From: Paracoccus sp. (in: a-proteobacteria) | Lineage (GTDB): Bacteria; Pseudomonadota; Alphaproteobacteria; Rhodobacterales; Rhodobacteraceae | Direction: 5' to 3' | Assembly: GCF_030538495.1 (NCBI RefSeq) | Contig: NZ_JAUNTW010000009.1 | Location: 1 to 64,000, forward strand | Length of the DNA stretch: 64,000 nt | Shown: positions 1 through 7,699 of the stretch, piece by piece | Numbering within the stretch: the stretch's first letter is position 1 | Layout: each line of letters begins with the position of its first letter | The notes under the pieces: generated by a model | Told to the model about the DNA's origin: nothing | What the model saw: only the letters and a program-made list of their open reading frames with translations | Database searches by the model: none | Made by a program: the position numbers and the translations under genes

Positions 1-1
1 T

Positions 2-65
2 GGGATATTTCCACACAGAAGATAAAGCGCCGCGCCTGCCGCTTCTTCTGTGTAAAAATACTCAT
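2..65. repeat. Converging pair of short dispersed repeats (arms 2-22 and 42-65)
   Basis: A plus-strand copy beginning GGGATATTTCC and ending ACACAGAAGA (2-22) faces a minus-strand copy that reads ATGAGTATTTTTACACAGAAGAAG when reverse-complemented (42-65). The shared ACACAGAAGA blocks (13-22 and 44-53) form a perfect 10-bp inverted repeat with a 21-nt loop. Related copies lie at 57894-57916 and 63627-63650. The pair sits just beyond the acnA terminator. I read it as a dispersed intergenic repeat; its function is unknown. Confidence 0.7.
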
Positions 66-79
66 AGCAACCGCGCAGC

Positions 80-107
80 AAAAAGCCCCCGGCGTAAACC
101 GGGGGCC
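80..107 (-). terminator. Rho-independent terminator of acnA
   Basis: The stem GCCCCCGG / CCGGGGGC (85-92 and 99-106, 6-nt loop) is followed on the minus strand by a run of five T (positions 84-80). It lies 21 bp past the acnA stop codon, which is the expected place for that transcript's end. Confidence 0.85.
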
Positions 108-127
108 TTCATTGTCACAGGCGCTGA

Positions 128-2899
128 TTACGACGCGGCCAGATTGCGCAGAACGTAGTGCAGCACGCCGCCGTTTTTCAAATAGTCGATTTCGACTTCG
201 GTATCGACGCGGGCTTTCAGCTGGATCTCTTTCACCGTGCCGTCGGCATAGGTGATCGTTGCCGGGACGTTCGACAGCGGTTTGAAATCGCCCGCCAGAC
301 CGGTGATGCTGATCACTTCGTCGCCGGTCAGGTTCAACGATTTGCGGGTGTCGCCGCCGGTGAATTCGAACGGAACAACGCCCATGCCCACCAGATTTGA
401 CCGGTGGATGCGTTCGAACGATTCCGCGATCACGGCTTTGACGCCCAAGAGGTTGGTGCCTTTGGCCGCCCAGTCGCGCGACGAACCGGCACCGTATTCC
501 TGACCGCCAATCACGATCAGCGGCGTGCCTTGGTCGGCATAGGACATAGCCGCGTCATAGATTGCCGCCTGATTGCCCTGTGCGTCCTTGGAATAGCCGC
601 CTTCGACGCCATCCAGCATTTCGTTCTTAATGCGGATATTGGCAAAGGTGCCGCGCATCATGATTTCGTGGTTGCCACGGCGCGAACCATAGCTGTTGAA
701 ATCCTTCGGCGCGACCTGACGTTCGGTCAGATACTGACCGGCGGGGGTCGTCGCTTTGAACGAACCGGCGGGGCTGATATGGTCGGTCGTGATCATATCG
801 CCCAGCAGCGCCAGAATACGCGCGCCGGTGATGTCGCTGATGACGCCCGGTTCTTTGGCCATGCCCTGGAAATAGGGCGGGTTCTGGATATAGGTCGAAG
901 ATGCCGGCCAGTCATAGGTTTCGCTGTCGGTGATTTCCACGCCCTGCCAGCGTTCGTCGCCTTTGAACACGTCGGCATATTTCGCCTGGAACATTTCGCG
1001 GGTCACGATCGTATCGACCAGATCCGCCACCTCTTTGCTGGTCGGCCAGATGTCTTTCAGGAAGACCGGCTTACCTTCGGGGGTATGGGCCAGCGGTTCG
1101 CTGGTCAGGTCGATATTCATATCGCCCGCAATGGCATAGGCCACAACCAGCGGCGGCGAGGCCAGATAGTTGGCGCGCACATCCGGGCTGATGCGCCCTT
1201 CAAAGTTGCGGTTGCCCGACAGGACCGACACGGCGACCAGATCATTGTCGTTGATCGACTTGGAAATCGCGGGTTCCAGCGGACCGCTGTTGCCGATGCA
1301 GGTCGTGCAGCCAAACCCGACAAGGTTAAAGCCCAGTGCGTCCAGATCGTCCTGAAGATTTGCGGCCTTCAGATATTCTTCGACCACCTGCGAGCCCGGC
1401 GCCAGCGAGGTTTTCACCCATGGTTTGCGGGTCAGGCCCAATGCGCGCGCCTTACGCGCCACCAGACCGGCGGCCATCAGCACATACGGGTTCGAGGTGT
1501 TGGTGCAGGACGTGATCGACGCGATCACGACCGAACCGTCATGCAGTTTGTAATCCGCGCCTTCGACGGCACCGGATTGGAACCCGTCCAGATGGCCCGG
1601 CAGGTCATCGGGGGCGGGTGCGCCGCCTTCGTCGGCCCATTCTTTGATCTCGCGGCGGGCGGGTTCGGCCAGCGAACGGGTGCCGCTGATGTATTTGCTG
1701 AACTCGTATGCCGAATCGGTCAGGGCAACGTGATCCTGCGGGCGTTTCGGGCCGGAAATCGCGGGGACGACATCGCCCTGATCCAGCTCCAGCGTGCTGG
1801 TGTAGACCGGCGCATAATCCGCGGTCCGCCAGAAGCCGTTTTCCTTGGCATAGGCTTCGACCAGTGCGATCCGGTCTTCGTCCCGGCCGGTCTGGCGCAG
1901 GTAACGCAGGGTTTCATCGTCGATCGGGAAGAAGCCACAGGTCGCGCCATATTCGGGTGCCATGTTGGCGATCGTCGCGCGGTCGGCCAGCGGCATATTG
2001 TCCAGACCTTCGCCATAGAATTCGACGAATTTACCGACAACCTTATGATCGCGCAGCATTTTCACGACCTTCAGCACCAGATCGGTGGCGGTCACACCTT
2101 CGCGCAGCGCGCCGGTGATTTTGAAGCCGACAACCTCGGGGATCAGCATGGAAATGGGCTGGCCCAGCATCGCGGCCTCGGCCTCGATCCCGCCGACGCC
2201 CCAGCCCAGAACGGCCAGACCGTTCACCATGGTGGTGTGGCTGTCGGTGCCGACCAGCGTGTCAGGATAGGCGACGGTCGCGCCGGTCTGGTCGGTGTCG
2301 GTCCAGACGGTTTGCGCCAGATATTCCAGGTTCACCTGATGGCAGATGCCGGTTCCGGGCGGAACAACGCGGAAATTGTTGAACGCTTTTTGCCCCCATT
2401 TCAGGAAGGTATAGCGTTCCATATTCCGTTCGTATTCCAGTTCCACATTGCGTTGAAACGCGCGCGGAGTGCCGAATTCGTCGATCATGACCGAATGGTC
2501 GATGACCAGATCAACGGGGTTCAGCGGGTTGATTTTCTGCGCGTCGCCGCCCAGTGCCTTGATCCCGTCGCGCATGGCGGCCAGATCGACCACGGCCGGA
2601 ACGCCGGTAAAGTCCTGCATCAGAACGCGGGCGGGGCGATAGGCGATTTCGCGGGGGTTCTGACCACCCTTGGCGGCCCATTCGGCAAAGGCCTTAATAT
2701 CGTCCACGGACACGGTGCGGCCACCGTCTTCGAAGCGCAGCATGTTTTCCAGCACGACTTTCAGGCTGGCGGGCAGTTTTGAAAAATCGCCCAGACCGGC
2801 ATCGGTCGCGGCTTGGATCGAATAGAAATCAACCGTTTGGTTCCCGGCGCTGAGCGTGCGGCGGGTTTTGGCGGTATCGGTTCCGGTCTGGATGGGCAT
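128..2899 (-). CDS. acnA: Aconitate hydratase A
   Basis: Aconitase of the TCA cycle, converting citrate to isocitrate through cis-aconitate with a [4Fe-4S] cluster in the cytoplasm. The 923-residue product has the AcnA/IRP length and order. The cluster cysteines are visible as [11 protein letters not shown] (C465) and [10 protein letters not shown] (C531 and C534), and the C-terminal swivel domain carries [14 protein letters not shown] chose the start at 2899 rather than the longer frame (2938) because AGGGAGG lies 6 nt upstream and the protein then begins like relatives ([16 protein letters not shown]). It is monocistronic, with its own terminator and a palindrome-containing promoter region at 2995-3032. 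Confidence 0.97.
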   Translation of the reverse strand: MPIQTGTDTAKTRRTLSAGNQTVDFYSIQAATDAGLGDFSKLPASLKVVLENMLRFEDGGRTVSVDDIKAFAEWAAKGGQNPREIAYRPARVLMQDFTGVPAVVDLAAMRDGIKALGGDAQKINPLNPVDLVIDHSVMIDEFGTPRAFQRNVELEYERNMERYTFLKWGQKAFNNFRVVPPGTGICHQVNLEYLAQTVWTDTDQTGATVAYPDTLVGTDSHTTMVNGLAVLGWGVGGIEAEAAMLGQPISMLIPEVVGFKITGALREGVTATDLVLKVVKMLRDHKVVGKFVEFYGEGLDNMPLADRATIANMAPEYGATCGFFPIDDETLRYLRQTGRDEDRIALVEAYAKENGFWRTADYAPVYTSTLELDQGDVVPAISGPKRPQDHVALTDSAYEFSKYISGTRSLAEPARREIKEWADEGGAPAPDDLPGHLDGFQSGAVEGADYKLHDGSVVIASITSCTNTSNPYVLMAAGLVARKARALGLTRKPWVKTSLAPGSQVVEEYLKAANLQDDLDALGFNLVGFGCTTCIGNSGPLEPAISKSINDNDLVAVSVLSGNRNFEGRISPDVRANYLASPPLVVAYAIAGDMNIDLTSEPLAHTPEGKPVFLKDIWPTSKEVADLVDTIVTREMFQAKYADVFKGDERWQGVEITDSETYDWPASSTYIQNPPYFQGMAKEPGVISDITGARILALLGDMITTDHISPAGSFKATTPAGQYLTERQVAPKDFNSYGSRRGNHEIMMRGTFANIRIKNEMLDGVEGGYSKDAQGNQAAIYDAAMSYADQGTPLIVIGGQEYGAGSSRDWAAKGTNLLGVKAVIAESFERIHRSNLVGMGVVPFEFTGGDTRKSLNLTGDEVISITGLAGDFKPLSNVPATITYADGTVKEIQLKARVDTEVEIDYLKNGGVLHYVLRNLAAS

Positions 2900-2994
2900 C
2901 AGAGCCTCCCTGTCTGAAACAATGGATGGGTCGGGCATGTCGCGCCCTTGGTTTGCCTGATTGAACCAGACGCCGCAAGGGGACGCATCAAATT

Positions 2995-3032
2995 GTATGC
3001 AATCGCATACCAGAAAAGCAGGTGTTGCTCAA
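2995..3032 (-). promoter_or_regulatory. Putative acnA promoter overlapped by a palindrome
   Basis: On the minus strand TTGAGC (3032-3027) and TATGCG (3009-3004) are separated by 17 nt, a plausible sigma-70 promoter about 100 nt upstream of the acnA start. A perfect inverted repeat GTATGC-AATC-GCATAC (2995-3010) covers the -10 element, as a repressor operator would. The boxes and the palindrome are seen; the regulation is inferred. Confidence 0.4.
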
Positions 3033-3112
3033 GTAGCACTGTGACAAATGTTGCGTTCGGCTGACAAAGCGTTGATTTGGCGCGGCGCGGGCAAAGGCGT
3101 TATTCAGGCGGC

Positions 3113-3985
3113 GTGACCCATCTGACCCGACATATCGCCCTGATCTGCGCCCTGTTTTGCGCGGCCCCCGTCTTTGCCCAGCAAACGCCGGTGATTTCCG
3201 CACCGGATTCGCCGGGGCGGGTGTCGGGGGTGGTGCGCGATACCATGGCGGGGCAGTCCAACGGCTTTCTGGGCAGCGCGCCGGTGCCGCCGATGCGGCG
3301 CTTTGATTCGGATATGGCGCCGGTTGTGGTGGAATTGTTCACCTCGCAGGGCTGTTCATCCTGTCCGCCGGTGGATGCCATGGTGGGCGCATTGGCGGCG
3401 CAGCCCGATGTTCTGCCGCTGTCGTTTCATGTGGATTACTGGGATTATCTGGGCTGGGCCGACAGTTTCGCCCAACCCGAATTCACCCAGCGGCAAGAGG
3501 ATTACGCCCGCGCCGCCGGTGAACGCTCGGTTTATACGCCGCAATTGATCCTGGACGGGCGCGATACGGCGCTGTCGATGGGACCAACGCAGTTGATGGG
3601 GCTGATCGACGCGCATCGGGCCGCGCCTGCGATGATCACCGTGCAGCGTCAAAAATCTGACGGGGCCGAATTGTTGGACATCGCCCCCCTGTCCGATCTG
3701 GGCGGGTCTGCGGATGTCGTGCTGGTCCGCTATGCCCCCGAACGCGATGTGACGATCGCCACGGGCGAAAATCGTGGTAAATCCGTGCGTTATGTGAATG
3801 TCGTGCTGGGGGTGCAGGTGCTGGCCCGCTGGGACGGATCGCAGCCGCTGCGCCTGACGGTGCGGCCTGACGATGTGTCAACCGACCGCTTTCCCGCCGA
3901 TACCCGGCATGTCATCTTGATTCAGCGCAGCGTCGGCGCGCGTGGCCTGCCGGGGGCGATTCTGGGCGCGCTGCGGCTGGATTAG
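3113..3985 (+). CDS. Exported DUF1223 family thioredoxin-fold protein
   Basis: The 290-residue protein begins with a signal peptide (hydrophobic IALICALFCAAPVFA, cleavage expected near AQQ). The central part carries VVELFTSQGCSSCPP, the thioredoxin-like C-x-x-C of the DUF1223 family, then FHVDYWDYLGWAD and RSVYTPQLILDG, both typical of that family. A periplasmic redox role is possible, but no substrate is established. The start is the GTG at 3113, which has AGGCG just upstream and directly opens the signal peptide; an upstream ATG at 3077 would bury it. Its 3' end overlaps the convergent Hint gene by 4 bp. Confidence 0.85.
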   Translation: MTHLTRHIALICALFCAAPVFAQQTPVISAPDSPGRVSGVVRDTMAGQSNGFLGSAPVPPMRRFDSDMAPVVVELFTSQGCSSCPPVDAMVGALAAQPDVLPLSFHVDYWDYLGWADSFAQPEFTQRQEDYARAAGERSVYTPQLILDGRDTALSMGPTQLMGLIDAHRAAPAMITVQRQKSDGAELLDIAPLSDLGGSADVVLVRYAPERDVTIATGENRGKSVRYVNVVLGVQVLARWDGSQPLRLTVRPDDVSTDRFPADTRHVILIQRSVGARGLPGAILGALRLD

Positions 3986-4887
3986 GCGGGCATCCGCGAC
4001 AGCGCCGCGCGCACCTGTTTGCGCGTCAGAAAGGGGCGCGCGGGCGTCATCGGATTGTGGCGGTCTGTCAGGCCGGGAATGGCCTGTTTCAACCGGTCGC
4101 GACAGGGGCCGGGCAGGGCGCGCAGGGCCACGGGGCCGGGAAAGAACGACTCCATCGGCGCGCCTTCGGCCAACAGAATGTGATGCTGCGCCAGTGCCAG
4201 ATGAACCAGCGTGACATCGCCGTGGCGTTTGATGATGCGGGTGCGGGGCATACCTTCGGTCACCAAATGGCGGGCCGAGGCAAGCGCCGGACCCTGCGCC
4301 GTGTCGATCAGGACGCGATGCTGGGGCGACACAAAAACCGGCCTGCGCGGGATATTCGGACCCAAGGCCCCGCGCGCGAATTTCACCGGGCGCAGATTGG
4401 GGAACAGGTCCAACCGCGCCGCATCCACCCGCTCGGACGACACCCAGACCAGCGGCTGAGGCCCCGCATCCAGCGTCATCACCAGATCGCCCGCGCGCAG
4501 GTCCTGAACCAGCCGTTCACCAGCCGGAACCGCAATCCGCGTGCCGGCCAGAAAGCAGATGGTCACGGCGTCGGGGTCGATCGCGTCAAAGTTGCTGCCC
4601 AGCTGATCCATGATCGCGCTGACATCTTCGCCACCGGAATAGCGGATCGGTCGATACAGATACCCCGCCGTCCGGTTGCCGGCGGAATCGCCCCGCCACA
4701 GCGCGCCCGCCTCGCCGTTGCCGCCGTTATGGCCCAAGACGCCGCCCACGGCATCAGTCCATTCGCGCCGATCAATTAAGCCGTTGTTATTGGTGTCATT
4801 TACGCGCAGAGTGATCTGTTCGGACGGCCCTTCAACGACATTGTTCACCACCCGACTGCGCCAAACCGTAATTTCAATAATAGCCAT
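3982..4887 (-). CDS. Hint-domain (Hint_2) protein with an EF-hand-like loop
   Basis: The protein has 301 residues. Residues 31-42 (DTNNNGLIDRRE) match a 12-residue EF-hand calcium loop at every ligand position (D31, N33, N35, I38, D39, E42). From C111 (CFLAGTRIAVPAG) it continues as a Hedgehog/intein-like Hint_2 domain, including QDLRAGDLVMTLD and SPQHRVLI with the conserved histidine. Hint domains self-cleave before the N-terminal cysteine; in this bacterial group they often end large secreted calcium-binding proteins, whereas here the N-terminal part is only about 110 residues. No classical signal peptide is seen. Type I export is possible, but the exporter at 54-57 kb is not adjacent. Confidence 0.85.
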   Translation of the reverse strand: MAIIEITVWRSRVVNNVVEGPSEQITLRVNDTNNNGLIDRREWTDAVGGVLGHNGGNGEAGALWRGDSAGNRTAGYLYRPIRYSGGEDVSAIMDQLGSNFDAIDPDAVTICFLAGTRIAVPAGERLVQDLRAGDLVMTLDAGPQPLVWVSSERVDAARLDLFPNLRPVKFARGALGPNIPRRPVFVSPQHRVLIDTAQGPALASARHLVTEGMPRTRIIKRHGDVTLVHLALAQHHILLAEGAPMESFFPGPVALRALPGPCRDRLKQAIPGLTDRHNPMTPARPFLTRKQVRAALSRMPA

Positions 4888-5029
4888 CGGGGGACTGTCG
4901 CTGGTGAATGAACATCGTTAACCATTTTTACAAAGACGGACGCCCCCGCTCAAGCCGTGACGCCGCGTGAGGCCCTTGTGGGGCTGGCCCGTTTGCGCGA
5001 AAAGGCGGGGGCAGAATAAGGAATGTCGC

Positions 5030-5635
5030 ATGAAACAGCCCCCCGCATGGGTCAAACCCGCACTGGAATTCGGCCCTCTGATCCTGTTTTTCGCCGTGTT
5101 CATGATGTATCGCGGGCAGGATGTGACGGTGTTCGGTCACAGCTACAGCGGATTTATCTTTGCGACGCTGGTGTTTATCCCGGCGCTGATGGTGACGACC
5201 GCGGTTCAGTGGTGGCTGACGGGCAAACTGGCCCCGATGCAGGTCGCAACGCTGGTTCTGGTGGTCGTGTTCGGGGGGATCTCGGTCTGGCTGAACGACC
5301 CGAGATTCTTTAAGATTAAACCGACGATTATTTATCTGCTGTTCGCCGCGATCCTGGGGGTGGGGCTGGGCTTGCGCAAAAACTGGCTGGGCGCCGTCAT
5401 GTCCGAAGCCCTGCCCATGGACGCCGAAGGCTGGCGCAAACTGACCCTGCGCATGACGATTTTCTTTGTTTTTCTGGCGGTTGCGAATGAATTTGTTTGG
5501 CGCACGATGTCGGAAACGACGTGGGTGTGGTTCAAAACCTTTGGCCTGACGGTGCTGATTTTCGTGTTTCTGATGGGCAATGCGGGGCTGTATAAAGCCC
5601 ACGCCTTGCCGCAGAATGACGACGAAAAAGGTTAA
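5030..5635 (+). CDS. ispZ: Inner membrane septation protein, IspZ/YciB family
   Basis: A 201-residue protein with five or six hydrophobic segments. It opens with KPALEFGPLILFFAVF and contains WLNDPRFFKIKPTIIYLLFA and NEFVWRTMSETTWVWFKTFG, the signature stretches of the YciB/IspZ (intracellular septation protein A) family. The family acts in the inner membrane with cell-envelope and division machinery. The ATG at 5030 was chosen because AAGGA lies 8 nt upstream; the longer frame from 4967 adds a basic, unconserved leader. It is a single gene between the divergent Hint gene and the exported protein at 5730. Confidence 0.93.
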   Translation: MKQPPAWVKPALEFGPLILFFAVFMMYRGQDVTVFGHSYSGFIFATLVFIPALMVTTAVQWWLTGKLAPMQVATLVLVVVFGGISVWLNDPRFFKIKPTIIYLLFAAILGVGLGLRKNWLGAVMSEALPMDAEGWRKLTLRMTIFFVFLAVANEFVWRTMSETTWVWFKTFGLTVLIFVFLMGNAGLYKAHALPQNDDEKG

Positions 5636-5729
5636 TAGATAAAATTGTTCATGCTTTGTGCGTGAAATTTTGGACGGAATGGGTTAGGCGTGGTGGCAAC
5701 TGAACGCCACACCGACGAAAGATAACCCC

Positions 5730-6263
5730 ATGATGCTTCACCGTTTTGTCGCGGCCTTTCTGGCCGTGATCGCCCCTGTCTTTGCCTATGCCGATGATGC
5801 CGCCCCGCGCAATGTGTTTTATGTCGGGGCCGGTGCGTCCCACAGCGACCGCAAAGACGAAAATAATCAGGTGCCGTTTTCCATCGGGATGACCCATCAT
5901 GCGCCGGGTGGCGGGGTGGTCTATGGCTTTGATTTCGCGGGGGAAGGGGTGGTTTACGATTCCACCTATCACCGCAATGCCGATCCGCGCCGCGCCATGT
6001 CGATGAATCTGGTCGTCGGCGGCAATGTTGTGAACGGCACCCGGACCAAGGTTGACGCCGCCCTGCTGGTCGGGATTCGACAGGCGACACAGGACTGCGA
6101 CCGGCAATCTTATCTGGGCCATCAATGCTATGCCGACCGGTCTCCGCGCGTGGAATACAAACCCAATGCCGGGGCGCTGCTGACGGTATCCTATGACCGC
6201 GCGGTCATCGGCCTGCGCGCCACGGGGCAAAGCGCGCAGATGATCGGCGGATTCCGGTTCTGA
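5730..6263 (+). CDS. Small exported protein, possible outer-membrane barrel
   Basis: The 177-residue protein has a clear signal peptide (MMLHRFVAAFLAVIAPVFAYA, then DD). The mature part alternates polar and hydrophobic residues and ends in GGFRF; a terminal aromatic residue is a hallmark of outer-membrane beta-barrels and BAM recognition. Two cysteines (CDRQSYLGHQC) could form a disulfide. I do not recognise a named family. The start is the first of two tandem ATGs, with only a weak Shine-Dalgarno sequence. It is followed closely by the convergent hydrolase gene. Confidence 0.6.
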   Translation: MMLHRFVAAFLAVIAPVFAYADDAAPRNVFYVGAGASHSDRKDENNQVPFSIGMTHHAPGGGVVYGFDFAGEGVVYDSTYHRNADPRRAMSMNLVVGGNVVNGTRTKVDAALLVGIRQATQDCDRQSYLGHQCYADRSPRVEYKPNAGALLTVSYDRAVIGLRATGQSAQMIGGFRF

Positions 6264-6267
6264 CCGC

Positions 6268-7167
6268 TCAGGCCCGCGCCGCACCCCATCCGGCAGGGCG
6301 GGCCAGCAGGCGCGACCAGCGGGGTTCGCCCCGGCGTGGCAGATGGCTGCGGATCAACCCCAAAGGCAGCGCGCGCGGCTGAAACAACGCCGCGCGGTAA
6401 AAATCAAACAAGCCCCGCCGCAAATAGGGCGTCCAATGCGACAACCGATGCAGCGCGCCACATTCCGTCGGAAAGCCCAGCAATTGCAGCGATTTCAACG
6501 TGGCTCCATCGTCAATCTGCACATCCAGCCAGTTGCGCAGGGGGCGTTCCAGGCCAAAGCCCAGCGATTGCCTGCGCCCGCCGGTCAGGATCGTTTCGAA
6601 CCCAAAATCGAACAGGTCGTTTTCGCGGGCGGTGATGTTGATGACCTCGGCCCGCGCGGCGGCGGGGCTGGTCATGGCATGGGCGGCGGTGTCGCGAAAT
6701 TCGGCCCCCGTCAGCAGCACGACCCGGCGGACGCAGCCCGGTTCGGTGTGGCGCAGCGCCTGCAAGGCCACGCGCCCGCCCATCGAATGACCGATGATCG
6801 CCACGGGGCGGTTGCTGATCTGCGACAGGCGCGTGATCGTCGCGCCCAGCTCCGCCCCCACCTCCGCCGCCCGGTCATAGGCATCGCGCAGGCTGCCGCA
6901 GGCCTCCCACCCCAGCCCGATGGCCAGCCCTTCGTCGGGGCGCCCCTGACCAAAGCCCAAGGCGCGCGGCCAGCTGTGCGCGCGGCGCAGGCGTGGGTTG
7001 GGGTTCAGCGACAGGATAAACCGGTGCGGGTCGGTGGATGGATGCGACGGCGAATATCGGTAGCCATGGGTCATCACCACAAGGGGCGCACCGGGGGGCA
7101 GGGCGGCCACGCTGTCCCACAACCGGGACGGCGGATTATGCCCCGCATTGATGCAGATGACTGGCAT
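6268..7167 (-). CDS. Alpha/beta hydrolase
   Basis: A 299-residue alpha/beta-hydrolase-fold protein with the nucleophile elbow GHSMGG (AIIGHSMGGRVALQAL, around residue 125) and an early oxyanion segment VVMTHGYRYSP. No signal peptide is visible, so it is probably cytoplasmic. The substrate cannot be told from sequence; the family includes esterases, lipases and thioesterases. The start is well supported by AGAGG 6-9 nt upstream. It is divergent from rne, sharing a 532-bp gap, and convergent with the exported protein at 5730. Confidence 0.8.
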   Translation of the reverse strand: MPVICINAGHNPPSRLWDSVAALPPGAPLVVMTHGYRYSPSHPSTDPHRFILSLNPNPRLRRAHSWPRALGFGQGRPDEGLAIGLGWEACGSLRDAYDRAAEVGAELGATITRLSQISNRPVAIIGHSMGGRVALQALRHTEPGCVRRVVLLTGAEFRDTAAHAMTSPAAARAEVINITARENDLFDFGFETILTGGRRQSLGFGLERPLRNWLDVQIDDGATLKSLQLLGFPTECGALHRLSHWTPYLRRGLFDFYRAALFQPRALPLGLIRSHLPRRGEPRWSRLLARPAGWGAARA

Positions 7168-7699
7168 TTCAACCTCTTACGACCGACCGCCTTTGCCGCG
7201 CTGTTAGCGCCGTCCTGCGACATTGGCATGACGGGCGCGTGTCGGTCCGGTGAAATGAAATGCGCGGAAAAACAGCGCACATAATCATGCGACCTTTTTC
7301 GCCATTGTATTATCCCCCCATCCGCCCCTATGTTGGCCACATGCGCAGAAAGCGATGCTTTGCGCCGACAGTTTCGCAGCGCGGCACCTCTGACCCCTTG
7401 ACCCACGGGCAGGCGATATGTGCCGCGCGGAAAAGCCCGCACCCCAAGGCCAATGATGGCGCGACCGGGTGACGACAGACAGCGGCACGGCCGGCCCTTT
7501 GCGGCACCGTGCCATTCGTAAGGAACAGACGCGATGACGCGCGCGGCACAACGATGGAACAGGCAGCGGGGGGCGGACAGCCAACCTCATGCCCGCATTC
7601 GTGCCGGTGCAGCGCCCGCGTCCCCCACCACAAACCGCGGCCATAATCCGGGGGTGCCACTGGCGCCGCCCGGTTCATGCCCGCGCGAAAGATACACCA
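7168..7699. promoter_or_regulatory. Gene-free region: hydrolase and rne promoters, long rne leader
   Basis: No coding sequence is convincing in these 532 bp. Open frames reading through it are unlike any family I know and have no Shine-Dalgarno support. The region contains a GC hairpin (GGCACGG 7484-7490 pairing with CCGTGCC 7507-7513) and several GC-rich repeats in the 200 bp before the rne start. In E. coli RNase E autoregulates through its long structured 5' UTR; the length here suggests, but does not show, a similar arrangement. Confidence 0.45.

Noticed and set aside
404..2782. 792-codon open frame on the plus strand antisense to acnA
   Set aside because: It mirrors the aconitase gene and arises from strong codon bias; its translation has no recognisable domain and no ribosome-binding site.
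4917..4926. TTAACCAT as a CtrA half-site upstream of the Hint gene
   Set aside because: No second TTAA at the required 7-nt spacing; single half-sites occur by chance.
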